A DNA stretch of 64,000 bases from an uncultured Lachnospiraceae bacterium (GTDB lineage: Bacteria; Bacillota; Clostridia; Lachnospirales; Lachnospiraceae). The DNA is taken from positions 62,001-126,000 of the forward strand of contig CACZBW010000006.1 in assembly GCA_902779575.1 (NCBI GenBank), read 5' to 3'. Of the stretch, positions 9,060-17,571 are shown in pieces; positions within the stretch are counted from its first letter, which is position 1, and each line of letters starts with the position of its first letter. The notes beneath the pieces were generated by a model. That model was not told the origin of the DNA, did not search any database, and saw nothing but the letters and a program-made list of their open reading frames with translations. A program made the translations under genes and the position numbers.

Positions 9060-9165
9060 AAAAATTTAAAAAAATCGACGTTTCCCATAGCGAATTGACC
9101 TTATGTATGTTATCATACAAATAGCTAAAATGATAGGGGAAGTACAGGAAAGTAACGGTGCAGAC

Positions 9166-9648
9166 ATGGAGATAGAGCGTAAATATTTACTGGGCAAGCT
9201 TCCTGAACATCTTGAACAGTATCCGTTTCATGATATGGAACAGGCTTACCTGTGCGTCAATCCGGTTGTCAGGATCCGCCGGTCCGATGACGATTATTAC
9301 ATGACCTACAAGTCAGACGGTTTGATGGCCCGTGAAGAGTACAACCTCCCGCTTACAGAAGATGCCTACCGCCATCTGCTTGAAAAAGCAGACGGGATCA
9401 TTCTTAAAAAGCGGCGTTACATGATCCCCCTCGGAAACCGGCTCACCGCGGAGATCGACATATTCTCCGGTGTCTGGGAAGGGCTCATAATTACTGAAGT
9501 CGAATTTCCGGATCTGGTCAGTGCCGAATCCTTTCAGGCACCGGACTGGTTTGGAGATGAAGTGACTTATGACGGTCACTACCATAATTCCTGGCTGTCC
9601 AGCCATTTTCCGGAAAACCTGTTACGCGGAGGACGTAATAATGACTGA
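9166..9648 (+). CDS. CYTH domain protein (triphosphate tunnel metalloenzyme family)
   Basis: CYTH proteins bind triphosphate substrates and two metal ions in a beta-barrel tunnel; members are adenylate cyclases, thiamine triphosphatases or inorganic triphosphatases. The diagnostic ExExK motif is right at the N-terminus (MEIERKYLL, E2-x-E4-x-K6). Further hallmarks are VVRIRRS (Arg pair), YMTYKSDG and the acidic strands AEIDIFSG and IITEVEF. Length is 160 residues. ATG at 9166 is chosen because it starts directly with the motif, although its ribosome site (AGGAAAG) is about 13 bases away; an ATG at 9130 is possible. The stop overlaps the next gene by eight bases. Confidence 0.85.
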   Translation: MEIERKYLLGKLPEHLEQYPFHDMEQAYLCVNPVVRIRRSDDDYYMTYKSDGLMAREEYNLPLTEDAYRHLLEKADGIILKKRRYMIPLGNRLTAEIDIFSGVWEGLIITEVEFPDLVSAESFQAPDWFGDEVTYDGHYHNSWLSSHFPENLLRGGRNND

Positions 9649-9874
9649 ACAGAGGCTCAATCAGTACAAACAGCTTGGCCTGACGATCGCCTACTACAGA
9701 AAACTGAAAGGCATCACACAGCAGAATCTGGCAGAAGCTGTTAACCTGAGCAGAACCCACATAAGCAATCTGGAAGCACCCAATATGCCGACTTCCATCT
9801 CGCTGGAGAAACTGTTCGATATCGCGGAAGTTCTGAATGTTCCGGTTAAGAACTTCTTCGATTTCCGCGACTGA
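9641..9874 (+). CDS. XRE-family helix-turn-helix regulator
   Basis: Small 77-residue DNA-binding protein made almost only of a Cro/C1-type HTH: LGLTIAYYRKLKGITQQNLAEAVNLSRTHISNLE at about residues 10-43, ending in a segment (LEKLFDIAEVLNVPVKNFFDF) typical of chromosomal XRE regulators. The ATG at 9641 has GGAGG nine bases upstream and overlaps the end of the CYTH gene by eight bases, so the two are translationally coupled. A strong terminator follows at 9986. Target genes are unknown; autoregulation is plausible but not shown. Confidence 0.85.
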   Translation: MTEQRLNQYKQLGLTIAYYRKLKGITQQNLAEAVNLSRTHISNLEAPNMPTSISLEKLFDIAEVLNVPVKNFFDFRD

Positions 9875-9985
9875 ACCTGCTGTCCGAAAGCGGCAGGCCA
9901 GGTCCTGAGAAAGGGCCGGCGCGGGCCGGCGCAGACAGTTCCCGGTGAAAAATGACTGAAATCCGACATGAGCGGAAGATGACTG

Positions 9986-10022
9986 AAACCGCCTGCAGAT
10001 TACCTGCAGGCGGTTTTCTTTC
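9986..10022 (+). terminator. Rho-independent terminator of the CYTH-XRE operon
   Basis: AAACCGCCTGCAG (9986-9998) and CTGCAGGCGGTTT (10004-10016) form a 13-base perfect stem with a five-base loop, followed by TTTCTTTCTG on the plus strand. Confidence 0.85.
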
Positions 10023-10092
10023 TGCTGCTTTCCACGGTCTTCCATACAGCAGGCCCCATATATTCCGGCCGGCCGCTTTTCTGCCTCAGGAA

Positions 10093-11316
10093 TTATTTTT
10101 TGAACAGATCATAGAGAATCTGCTCGGGCCCCATACTGGTATAGCCGTCCGGATCTGTCATGACGCTCTTTGTTCCGCCCAGCGTCCAGCGCATCTGGCT
10201 GTAAGAGGTAAGGTAGGACGTTCCCCGTTCCAGGTCCGGATACTTTGCATACCATTCCGGATAGCATTCCGACATATATTTCTTCGCGAGGGCAATCGCT
10301 TCACTGTCCTTGCTGCCTGACCTTGAATAAGTACCGCTGATCATGACCCCTTTCGGGCTTGCATGGAGAAGTACGACGCTTCCGTCCTTGCAGGATCCCA
10401 GCACAATGTAGACATGTCCGCCGGAATAGCTCATGATATCGCCGCATTTGTAATCATTCACGGAAGCGGCCGCTTTGTAGGTTCCCCAGCCCCATCCGGC
10501 GTATGTACTGGCCATGGTCTGCGCCAGCATGACATATCCGCCGTGCCCGCTCTCGATATTAAAGGTATTGTACAGGGCCCACCCGATATATCCGGCGCAG
10601 TCCAGTCCGTCATGAACCTGGTAGCGTGTATTCTGATAATTATAATCCTTCGTCTGGCTGCGGAAGAAAATCGCCCAGCGGGACGGAACGCCGATCGTTG
10701 TAGACTCGATGCCGCTCCCGTCGTCCGTCTGGTTCCAGCCCCCGCCCCAGACATACATGGTGGAGCCGACCGGCTGCAGCGCGACCTGAATCAGGCGCTT
10801 GATCGTCGCCTTGTGGATCCGCTGCCCTTTCGCGTCATAGAAATTCCCGCTGTCATCGAACGCATTGATGAGTACCTGTCCGAGCGCATTAAACACATAA
10901 GTGTTTCCGTCGATCACCCTCTCCCCGGCTCCGACCGCTCTGGCGCCGTGTTCCGCGGGATCAAAATAATAGGTGGCGTCGCCTGTATTAATCAGGCCTG
11001 TCCGCTGTTTTCCTTCATTGTCAAAATAGTAATATCTGCCGCCGATATACACAACTCCCGTTACTCTTTTCCCTTTTCCTTTCAGATAATAGGTATATCC
11101 GCCAAGCTGCAGCCATCCTTTTTTCACGACGCTGCTGGTGACGAACTTGACCTTCGTCTGTTTCGCGTTCGACTTCCAGTAACCTGTCACCGTGTAGCTC
11201 TGTCCGCCGTAGGTCAGTGTCCCCGTCAGTGTCTCCACAGCAAAGGAAGGCGCTGCCATCATCACCGTCAAAGCAACAGCGATCAGAACTGTTCTGAGCC
11301 AGCTGAATCTCTTCAT
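10093..11316 (-). CDS. Secreted NlpC/P60-like protein with cell-wall-binding repeats
   Basis: Predicted exported cell-surface hydrolase of 407 residues. Residues 1-26 are a signal peptide ending in PSFA-V. Residues about 30-165 hold choline/glucan-binding type repeats (GYTYYLKGKGKRVTG, GRYYYFDNEGKQRTGLI, ATYYFDP, NTYVFNALGQVLIN), which usually anchor proteins to the wall. The C-terminal half resembles NlpC/P60: YVWGGGW at 188-194, DGLDCAGYIGW with Cys240 as nucleophile, and CGDIMSYSGGHVYIVLG with His301 as base, followed by LLHASPKGVMIS. Peptidoglycan cleavage is inferred from the family. The catalytic motif reads DCAG rather than the common DCSG. Its leader carries a complex inverted-repeat element (11371-11580). 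Confidence 0.82.
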   Translation of the reverse strand: MKRFSWLRTVLIAVALTVMMAAPSFAVETLTGTLTYGGQSYTVTGYWKSNAKQTKVKFVTSSVVKKGWLQLGGYTYYLKGKGKRVTGVVYIGGRYYYFDNEGKQRTGLINTGDATYYFDPAEHGARAVGAGERVIDGNTYVFNALGQVLINAFDDSGNFYDAKGQRIHKATIKRLIQVALQPVGSTMYVWGGGWNQTDDGSGIESTTIGVPSRWAIFFRSQTKDYNYQNTRYQVHDGLDCAGYIGWALYNTFNIESGHGGYVMLAQTMASTYAGWGWGTYKAAASVNDYKCGDIMSYSGGHVYIVLGSCKDGSVVLLHASPKGVMISGTYSRSGSKDSEAIALAKKYMSECYPEWYAKYPDLERGTSYLTSYSQMRWTLGGTKSVMTDPDGYTSMGPEQILYDLFKK

Positions 11317-11370
11317 CCTTTTATACCCCCTTACTCATCCCCTGGCAGCCGGACTCCCCTTTAAGCCGGC

Positions 11371-11580
11371 GCCATGAATAGCAGCATACTATTCACGGCT
11401 CTCCACACATCAGGCCACAGACCGCCCTTACGGGCTATATGCCGCCAAAACCAGGCGTCATATGTCTGAGGCTGTGTGTGGAGTTCCTGCTTCGCAGGCT
11501 TAATCTGAAATCAGTTTCTGCTTCTTACGTGCAAGCACGACGAAACCGAACCTGATTTCAGATAAGCCGTGAATCGTAAC
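11371..11580. repeat. Nested inverted-repeat element with TTCACGGC ends
   Basis: At least four stems are stacked. GCCATGAATAG (11371-11381) pairs with CTATTCACGGC (11389-11399). ATTCACGGCT (11391-11400) can alternatively pair with AGCCGTGAAT (11565-11574). CTCCACACA (11401-11409) pairs with TGTGTGGAG (11475-11483). ATCTGAAATCAG (11503-11514) pairs with CTGATTTCAGAT (11552-11563). The ends TTCACGGC and GCCGTGAATCGTAA recur elsewhere (58884-59089, 42086-42122, 34908-34921). It lies directly upstream of the NlpC/P60-like gene. A non-autonomous mobile element or a structured leader RNA are both possible; no gene is inside. Confidence 0.65.
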
Positions 11581-11902
11581 TTTTTATTCATTTAAACATG
11601 CATCAGGTTTTCTGTCAAATTAAAGAAAACAGGTAGGGACAAAAAGCTGTCCCTGACGCCGGTCTGCGCCTTTCTTTTGTGGATTATGTCCCCAAAAGCC
11701 CTCTTTTTCCATTCCATTCCAACTTGTGTAAAGAAGTTTCATGATTATTGCCAAAAGACCGGTCGGAAATGATGTTTTTTCTTACTTGCAGAATAATCTT
11801 TCTCATATTAAGATACCTGCGGGTGGGCGAAAGCTGTTCCTTTATAGGAAGCCACCGGCACCGCCGCATGCGGCGCCATGCCGGTGGCGGCCCGCCCGCT
11901 CT
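11581..11902. other. Intergenic stretch without a recognisable gene
   Basis: Between the inverted-repeat element and the symporter terminator. It contains a short hairpin, AGGGACA (11635-11641) with TGTCCCT (11648-11654), and a strong G+C hairpin, CCACCGGCA (11852-11860) with TGCCGGTGG (11879-11887) enclosing the palindrome GCCGCATGCGGC (11863-11874). Neither has a convincing U-tract. A 61-codon minus-strand open frame here has no ribosome site and no recognisable composition. Confidence 0.5.
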
Positions 11903-11933
11903 TTAAAAGGCCTCCGGATCTGATCCGGAGGCC
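11903..11933 (-). terminator. Rho-independent terminator of the sodium symporter gene
   Basis: On the minus strand GGCCTCCGGAT pairs with ATCCGGAGGCC (11909-11919 and 11923-11933) around a three-base loop and is followed by TTTTAAAG. It lies 55 bases past the symporter stop codon. Confidence 0.8.
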
Positions 11934-11987
11934 GAAATCATTTCTGAACTTCTGAGCGCGGCAATCATATCCGCATTCTATCCCTTT

Positions 11988-13364
11988 TTACCGGAAGAAG
12001 TTAATATAACCGCCCACCAGGATCACCAGGATAATCACAGGCAGAACCCAGCGGAAATAGACCTGCAGCCCGCTTCCGAATTTAGCGCCTTCTCCGGTAT
12101 TGGCTTCCTTCAGGAATCCGTCGAAGCCCCATCCGAACCTTGCAGAGCAGAACAGGACAAAGACCAGGCTTCCGATCGGCAGCAGATTGTTGGACACGAT
12201 AAAGTCCTCGAAATCAAGAATCGTGGAACCGGCTCCCAGCGGCTGGATATTGCTCAGCAGATTATAGCCCAGCGGGCAGGGAATGGAAAGCAGGGTCAGG
12301 ACCACCGCGTTGACCGCGACGGATTTTCCTCTGGACCAGTTCAGGGCATCCATGATCATGGCGATGATATTTTCGAAAACCGCGATTACCGTGGAAAGGC
12401 TAGCGAAGCACATAAAGATGAAGAAGATCGTTCCCCAGATTCTTCCGCCCGCCATTCTGGCAAATACCTCGGGAAGGGTAATGAAGATCAGCTGCGGTCC
12501 CGCGTCCGGCGTAACGCCGTAGGCAAAGCAGCTCGGGAAAATGATCAGTCCCGCCATGATCGCCACAAAAGTATCCAGAATGATGACCGTCCGGGACTCA
12601 CCCGGAAGCGTACGTTCTTTTCCGATATAGCTTCCGAAGATCGCGATGGAACCGATGCCCAGAGACAGGGTAAAGAAAGCCTGTCCCATGGCGGCAAAGA
12701 TTACGTCCCAGATCCCCTGTTCCATGGCTCTTTTAAAATTCGGGATCAGATAAAATGCAAGACCGTCCGCGGCACCCTCCAGGGTCACGCTTCGCACGGC
12801 CAGGACCACCATCAGGGCGAACAGGACAAGCATCATAGGCTTGGTAATCTTCTCAACGCCGTTCTGCAGGCCCCTCGCGCAGACAAGAAATCCGATCGCG
12901 GTAACCACCAGCATCCAGATAATCTGCTGGGACGGGCTTGCCAGGGAATCCGAAAAAACCTGACCTGCTCCGCCTGTCTCCATGCCGGCAAATGTGCCCC
13001 CGGCCATCTTCACCACATAGCTGAGCATCCAGCCGGCCACGGTAGTGTAATACATCATCAGCAGATAATTGCCTGCGATGCAGAACCACTTAAACCAGCC
13101 CCATTTCTTTTTCCCGTCCCCGGAGGAGAGAATCTCAAGTCCGCGGGAGGCGCTCTTGCCGCTTCCTCTTCCGACCGCGAATTCCATCGTCATGACCGGC
13201 CATCCGAGGATTACCAGGAAGAACAGGTACAGCAGCACAAAAGCGGCTCCGCCGTACTGCCCCGTAATAAAGGGGAAACGCCATACATTACCGATTCCGA
13301 TCGCACATCCCGCGCTGACCAGAAGAAATCCTAATCTTGATCCAAAATTTTCACGCTGTTCCAT
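11988..13364 (-). CDS. Sodium-dependent transporter of the NSS (SNF) family
   Basis: Membrane symporter of the LeuT fold that couples Na+ entry to uptake of an amino acid or related compound. The 458-residue product has the family hallmark GFLLVSAGCAIGIGNVWRFP in TM1 (residues 11-30), with unwound-helix glycines for Na+ and substrate binding, and GGAAFVLLYLFF in TM2. About eleven hydrophobic segments are visible, consistent with the bacterial 11-TM NSS subgroup. The leader contains a 9-base hairpin (GGACAGGGA/TCCCTGTCC, 13402-13427). It is monocistronic, with its own terminator at 11903. Substrate cannot be told from sequence. Confidence 0.9.
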   Translation of the reverse strand: MEQRENFGSRLGFLLVSAGCAIGIGNVWRFPFITGQYGGAAFVLLYLFFLVILGWPVMTMEFAVGRGSGKSASRGLEILSSGDGKKKWGWFKWFCIAGNYLLMMYYTTVAGWMLSYVVKMAGGTFAGMETGGAGQVFSDSLASPSQQIIWMLVVTAIGFLVCARGLQNGVEKITKPMMLVLFALMVVLAVRSVTLEGAADGLAFYLIPNFKRAMEQGIWDVIFAAMGQAFFTLSLGIGSIAIFGSYIGKERTLPGESRTVIILDTFVAIMAGLIIFPSCFAYGVTPDAGPQLIFITLPEVFARMAGGRIWGTIFFIFMCFASLSTVIAVFENIIAMIMDALNWSRGKSVAVNAVVLTLLSIPCPLGYNLLSNIQPLGAGSTILDFEDFIVSNNLLPIGSLVFVLFCSARFGWGFDGFLKEANTGEGAKFGSGLQVYFRWVLPVIILVILVGGYINFFR

Positions 13365-13505
13365 AACTCTTTTAATCCAACTTCCTAATCTGATTTTATA
13401 CGGACAGGGAAGATTTTCTCCCTGTCCTGCCCGTGATATGCACGGAATTCACCTTTGCCCTTCCACTGTCCCGGCCGGCTTCGCCGTCCTGTCCGTGAAA
13501 TCCGC

Positions 13506-13553
13506 AAAAAGCCGCGGCAGGGGCTGTCCCGCAAGGGAGATCCTGCCGCAGGC
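13506..13553 (-). terminator. Rho-independent terminator of cysD-cysNC
   Basis: On the minus strand GCGGCAGG (13542-13549 side) pairs with CCTGCCGC (13514-13521 side), extended by GCC/GGC, and is followed by TTTTT (13506-13510). It lies about 30 bases past the cysNC stop. Confidence 0.7.
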
Positions 13554-13583
13554 TCTGCATGTTCTTCTATTCAGAAAAAACGC

Positions 13584-15506
13584 TTACGCTTCCCCGAACT
13601 TTTTTTCGATCGCTTTCAGAATCAGATCGACGCTCTCCTCAATCGTCTGCTTCGAAGTATCGATCGTGACGTCCGGATCAAGCGGCGCTTCATAGGGACT
13701 GGAGATTCCGGTAAAGGCGCGGATCTTTCCGTCCCTGGCCTTCTGGTACAGGCCCTTGACATCCCGCTTCTCGCATTCCTCCAGAGGCGTGGCGACATAC
13801 ACTTCAAAGAAGCTTTCGTCCCCGATGATCTCCTTCGCTCTCTGGCGGTCCTGACGGAAGGGCGAGATGAAGGCCGTCATGACGATCAGGCCGGCGTCAT
13901 TCATCAGTTTCGCCACGTTGGCGATCCGGCGGATGTTTTCAATCCGGTCCGCTTCGCTGAAGCTCAGATCACGGCAGAGCCCCATACGGACATTGTCGCC
14001 GTCCAGCAGCATCGTATGGCGGTCAAGCGCGAACAGCCTCTTTTCCAGGGCGTTGGACAGGGTCGACTTGCCGGAGCCCGACAGTCCCGTCATCCATACC
14101 GTGATGGCCTTCTGCGTCTTCTGGCTCTCACGAAGGTTCCTCGTGATATCCGTATTCTGCCAGGTCAGGTTGTTTCCCCGCTCCAGGGTATCAATGATGG
14201 TTCCGCAGGCGCTTGTCATATTGCTGACGCGGTCCGTCAGGATCAGGGAACCCATCTCGCGGTTGTTCTCAAAGCGGTCGAAGACGATCCTGCTGCCTGT
14301 GGAAATCTCACAGACCGCGATCTCATTCTTAAAGAGTTCATCCGTATGGACTTCCGCTCCGGAGTTGACGTCGATCCTGCAGCGGATCTTCATAACGGTA
14401 GCCGGCACCTGCTGGGTACCGATCTTGAGCCAGAAATTGCGGCCGGCAACCAGGGAATGATCGTCCATCCAGAGCAGATGAATGACGAAAAGCGATCCAA
14501 CCTCGAGAGAACTGTCCATCTCCAGCACGCATCCGCGGGAGGTGTCGATCTCACGGTCCAGGGTGATCGTCACGGCATGGCCCTGCGAGCTTTCCGGAAC
14601 ATGGAAATCCCAGGCTCCGATCCGTTCCGCATAGGCGTGGTTGCTGTCCATGGTGTAGATCGACTGCTGGGGAATCTCACAGTCGGAAGGTTTCTCCGCA
14701 TCCAGGATTTCCTTCACATGCGCCTGCTCCATGCTGGGAAGCGAAGTGACCAGGTCGCCCACATGGACGGTGCCGGAAGTGATCTGTCCCTCAAAGCCGC
14801 GGAAGGTGCGGTCCGGACGGCAGACGCGCTCCACCGGCATGGTGAAGCCCCTTGTCTCCTCCTTCGGGCTGACATCCACCCGCTCCAGATAGGCGAGCAG
14901 CGTGTCATCCTTGTACCAGGGCATCCGGTCTGACTTCTTTGTGATATTGTCCCCTTCCGTGGCCGACACCGGGATAATCATCAGGGACTCGTAGTTGAAC
15001 TCCGCCATCAGGACCTTGATCGTCTTTTTGATCCTGTTGAAGACGTCTCTTTCAAAATGGACCAGGTCCATCTTGTTCACCGCAAATACAAAATGACGGA
15101 TTCCCATCATCGAGCAGATGCGGGCATGACGCCTTGTCTGCACCAGAACGCCCTGGCTGGCGTCCACCAGGATTACGGCGAGGGAGGCAAAGGAAGCGCC
15201 GACCGCCATATTCCGGGTGTATTCTTCGTGACCCGGAGCGTCCGCAACGATAAAGGACCTCTTTTCTGTCGTGAAATAGCGGTAGGCCACGTCGATCGTG
15301 ATCCCCTGCTCTCTCTCCGCCATCAGGCCGTCAAGCAGGAGGGAATAATCGATCTCGCCTCCGCGGGACCCGACCTTGGACTCCAGTTCCAGAGCCCGCT
15401 CCTGGTCCGCGAAGATCAGCTTTGCGTCATAGAGCATATGTCCGATCAGGGTCGACTTTCCGTCGTCAACGCTGCCGCAGGTGATAAATTTTAAAAGATT
15501 ATCCAT
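13584..15506 (-). CDS. cysNC: Bifunctional sulfate adenylyltransferase subunit 1 / adenylylsulfate kinase
   Basis: Fusion enzyme for sulfate activation. The N-terminal part is the CysN GTPase that drives APS formation by CysD: G1 GSVDDGKS (residues 11-18), DAPGHEEY as G3 and NKMD as G4, followed by EF-Tu-like beta-barrel domains. The C-terminal part, from about residue 470, is APS kinase, which makes PAPS: P-loop GLSGSGKST (474-482), DGDNVRMGLCRDLSFS and FISPFRQDRQ. The whole is 640 residues, normal for CysNC. ATG at 15506 overlaps the cysD stop codon, so translation is coupled. The product PAPS could serve sulfate reduction or sulfotransferases; no reductase is in the window. Confidence 0.95.
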   Translation of the reverse strand: MDNLLKFITCGSVDDGKSTLIGHMLYDAKLIFADQERALELESKVGSRGGEIDYSLLLDGLMAEREQGITIDVAYRYFTTEKRSFIVADAPGHEEYTRNMAVGASFASLAVILVDASQGVLVQTRRHARICSMMGIRHFVFAVNKMDLVHFERDVFNRIKKTIKVLMAEFNYESLMIIPVSATEGDNITKKSDRMPWYKDDTLLAYLERVDVSPKEETRGFTMPVERVCRPDRTFRGFEGQITSGTVHVGDLVTSLPSMEQAHVKEILDAEKPSDCEIPQQSIYTMDSNHAYAERIGAWDFHVPESSQGHAVTITLDREIDTSRGCVLEMDSSLEVGSLFVIHLLWMDDHSLVAGRNFWLKIGTQQVPATVMKIRCRIDVNSGAEVHTDELFKNEIAVCEISTGSRIVFDRFENNREMGSLILTDRVSNMTSACGTIIDTLERGNNLTWQNTDITRNLRESQKTQKAITVWMTGLSGSGKSTLSNALEKRLFALDRHTMLLDGDNVRMGLCRDLSFSEADRIENIRRIANVAKLMNDAGLIVMTAFISPFRQDRQRAKEIIGDESFFEVYVATPLEECEKRDVKGLYQKARDGKIRAFTGISSPYEAPLDPDVTIDTSKQTIEESVDLILKAIEKKFGEA

Positions 15507-16399
15507 CAGAAATATCCCTCGCGCTTTCTCTTTTCCATACTTCCCGCGCCGCTGTCCTTATCGATAATCCGGCTTGTGCGTTCGGATTCCACAGCCTGCA
15601 GGGTCTCATCCACGATCTCATCAAGTGTCTCCGCATCCGACTCCATGCCTCCGGTCAGAGGATAGCAGCCAAGCGTGCGGAAGCGGACCTTCTTCATCTC
15701 CACCTTTTCGCCCGGCAGAAGCTGCATGCGGTCGTCGTCCACCATGATCAGCTGCCCGTCGCGCTCCACTACGGGACGCTCCTTCGCAAAGTACAGAGAA
15801 ACGATCGGGATGTTCTCTCTCTTGATGTACTGCCAGATATCCTTCTCCGTCCAGTTGGAGAGCGGGAAAATACGGATGCTCTCCCCCTGGTTGATCCTGG
15901 TGTTATAGAGTTTCCACATCTCCGGCCTCTGGTTCTTCGGATCCCAGGCTTGATTCACGTCGCGGAAAGAGAACACGCGCTCTTTCGCCCTGCTCTTCTC
16001 TTCATCCCGGCGGCCGCCGCCGAAAGCGGCAGTGAAGCCGTATTTGTTCAGCGCGGCCTTCAGGGCCTGCGTTTTCATGATATCCGTATAGGAAGCGCCG
16101 TAAGTGAAGGGATTGACGCCCTCCCGGACGCCGTCTTCGTTGATATATTCGAGCATGTTCAGCCCGAGCTCCTTCGCCGTCCGGTCACGGAACTCGATCA
16201 TCTCATGGAACTTCCAGGTCGTGTTTACATGCAGGAAGGGGAACGGCGGCTTCTCCGGCCAGAATGCTTTCAGGGCAAGATGCAGCATGACCGATGAATC
16301 CTTGCCGATGGAATAGAGCATTACCGGCTTCTCACACTCGGCCGCAACCTCGCGCATAATATATATGGCTTCCGCCTCAAGTTCGTCCAGGTGATTCAT
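15506..16399 (-). CDS. cysD: Sulfate adenylyltransferase subunit 2
   Basis: PP-loop ATP sulfurylase subunit that joins sulfate to ATP, giving APS, in complex with CysN. The 297-residue product begins with the conserved [18 protein letters not shown] and has the PP-loop SIGKDSSV at residues 30-37. [19 protein letters not shown] and [15 protein letters not shown] are further family hallmarks. The start MNHLDELE at 16399 fits the alignment although its ribosome site is weak. The stop overlaps the cysNC start. A tandem repeat of about 62 bases and a terminator-like hairpin lie in the upstream leader and may affect expression. Confidence 0.95.
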   Translation of the reverse strand: MNHLDELEAEAIYIMREVAAECEKPVMLYSIGKDSSVMLHLALKAFWPEKPPFPFLHVNTTWKFHEMIEFRDRTAKELGLNMLEYINEDGVREGVNPFTYGASYTDIMKTQALKAALNKYGFTAAFGGGRRDEEKSRAKERVFSFRDVNQAWDPKNQRPEMWKLYNTRINQGESIRIFPLSNWTEKDIWQYIKRENIPIVSLYFAKERPVVERDGQLIMVDDDRMQLLPGEKVEMKKVRFRTLGCYPLTGGMESDAETLDEIVDETLQAVESERTSRIIDKDSGAGSMEKRKREGYF

Positions 16400-16486
16400 A
16401 TCTTTTATCTTCGCCTTTCATATTATTTTCAGCAGATACACATCTGTTTATCTTACTCTTGAAAACTGTTTCTGTCGAGTGGAACC

Positions 16487-16519
16487 GGGAAAAACTCTCC
16501 GTTCTTTTTCCGGGAGAGT
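16487..16519 (-). terminator. Terminator-like hairpin in the cysD leader
   Basis: On the minus strand ACTCTCC (16513-16519) and GGAGAGT (16494-16500) form a short stem followed by TTTTTCCC. It lies about 95 bases upstream of the cysD start, so it either ends the upstream PrsW gene transcript or works as an attenuator for cysD. Confidence 0.45.
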
Positions 16520-16575
16520 ATGATTCCCGGAGAACGATCCGTGATTCACCCGCCAGAGCATGGCCGCGCTCCGCT

Positions 16576-16790
16576 CTGTCAACCCGCTCGTGAGAGCGAT
16601 CGCATTTCCTGCCCGCCTGCCGATGGCTTCGAAGCGTCCTGCCAATCCGCTCGTGAGAGGATCGCATTCCTGCCCGCCTGCCGATGGCTTCGAAGCGTCC
16701 TGTCAATCCGCTCGTGAGAGTGATCGCATTCCTACCCGCCTGCCGATGGCTTCGAAGCGTCCTGTCAATCCGCTCGTGAGAGTGATCGTA
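16576..16790. repeat. Tandem repeat of 61-63 bp, about 3.4 copies, upstream of cysD
   Basis: Units start at 16576, 16639, 16700 and 16762 (partial). Each begins CTGTCAA(T/C)CCGCTCGTGAGAG, continues through GATCGCAT and CCGCCTGCCGATGG and ends with CTTCGAAGCGTC. Copies differ by only a few bases. Each unit carries small palindromes (GCTTCGAAGC). The array fills the space between the PrsW stop and the cysD leader. There are no unique spacers, so it is not a CRISPR array. Confidence 0.9.
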
Positions 16791-16805
16791 CAGCAGCGGT
16801 CTTCT

Positions 16806-17531
16806 TTACCCGACATAGCTGTCATTTTCAGCTTCCACCCGAACCCTTCGGATGGAGATATAAAACAGGATCGCAACAAACAGGATGAACACCATCACCG
16901 AGGGCACAGTGTTCTCTGTAGCGATGAAATCATAGCTTCCATGGAGGAGGACCGGAATCAGAAGCGCGAGCGCCCTGCACCTGCCGGAGGCCTCTCTCTC
17001 CCCGAGCATGGCAAACTGTCTGGCCTGCCCGTACCAGGTTCCCATGAATACCGCAAAGCAGATATGTCCCGGCACAGCTGTGACTGCACGGATCACAGCG
17101 GTTCCGAATCCGAAGGAGAACACATACATCAGGTTCTCAAACAGGGCAAATCCGGCTCCCACCGAGACCGCATAGACAATTCCGTCAAAACGGTAGTTAA
17201 AATTGGGATTCTTCCAGGTCTTCCGGGTAAGGAAGAAATATTTGAAGCCTTCCTCCGACAGCGCCACAACGATATAGTAGAGCAGGAGTCTCCCCCACAG
17301 GGTACTCTCATCCGCGAACCTGCTTCCCAGGGATTCCGTCACCATCGAGCAGAATACCGCAAGGATACCGAAGCCGATCAGCGACAGAATCAGTGCAACC
17401 GGTTCTTTCTCAATCCTGTCGGACCTGTAGACCTGAACCAGCAGATAAACTGCCGGCAGCACCGCCGCCAGCACAAGAAGAAAAATGGGGATCGTCAGAA
17501 TACCCGGAAGGGGTACCAGAAAAAATGTCAT
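16806..17531 (-). CDS. PrsW-family intramembrane protease-like protein
   Basis: Multi-pass membrane protein of 241 residues with the glutamic-type/CAAX-like motifs of PrsW: ALSEEGFKYF (EExxK), ALFENLMYVF (FEN), PGHICFAVFMGTW and LLHGSYDF (HGxxD). PrsW of Bacillus cleaves an anti-sigma factor in the membrane; the target here is unknown. ATG at 17529-17531 follows AAGGAG by nine bases and gives a normal signal-anchor start (MTFFLVPLPGILTIPIF). It lies 40 bases after the Gx transporter gene in the same direction and closes the apbE operon, so a link to envelope redox functions is possible but only from context. Confidence 0.82.
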   Translation of the reverse strand: MTFFLVPLPGILTIPIFLLVLAAVLPAVYLLVQVYRSDRIEKEPVALILSLIGFGILAVFCSMVTESLGSRFADESTLWGRLLLYYIVVALSEEGFKYFFLTRKTWKNPNFNYRFDGIVYAVSVGAGFALFENLMYVFSFGFGTAVIRAVTAVPGHICFAVFMGTWYGQARQFAMLGEREASGRCRALALLIPVLLHGSYDFIATENTVPSVMVFILFVAILFYISIRRVRVEAENDSYVG

Positions 17532-17571
17532 AACCGGAATCTCCTTACAGATGAATACAATGCAGCCGCTT

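Noticed and set aside
11684-11869. Small minus-strand gene of 61 codons in the 11.6 kb gap
   Set aside because: No ribosome site, no hydrophobic or conserved pattern, and it runs through a strong hairpin.
13455-14933. Long plus-strand open frame opposite cysNC
   Set aside because: Antisense shadow of a clear CysNC coding sequence; no start signal and no protein-like domain.
16576-16790. CRISPR array
   Set aside because: Units of 62 bases are identical throughout, with no unique spacers and no cas genes.
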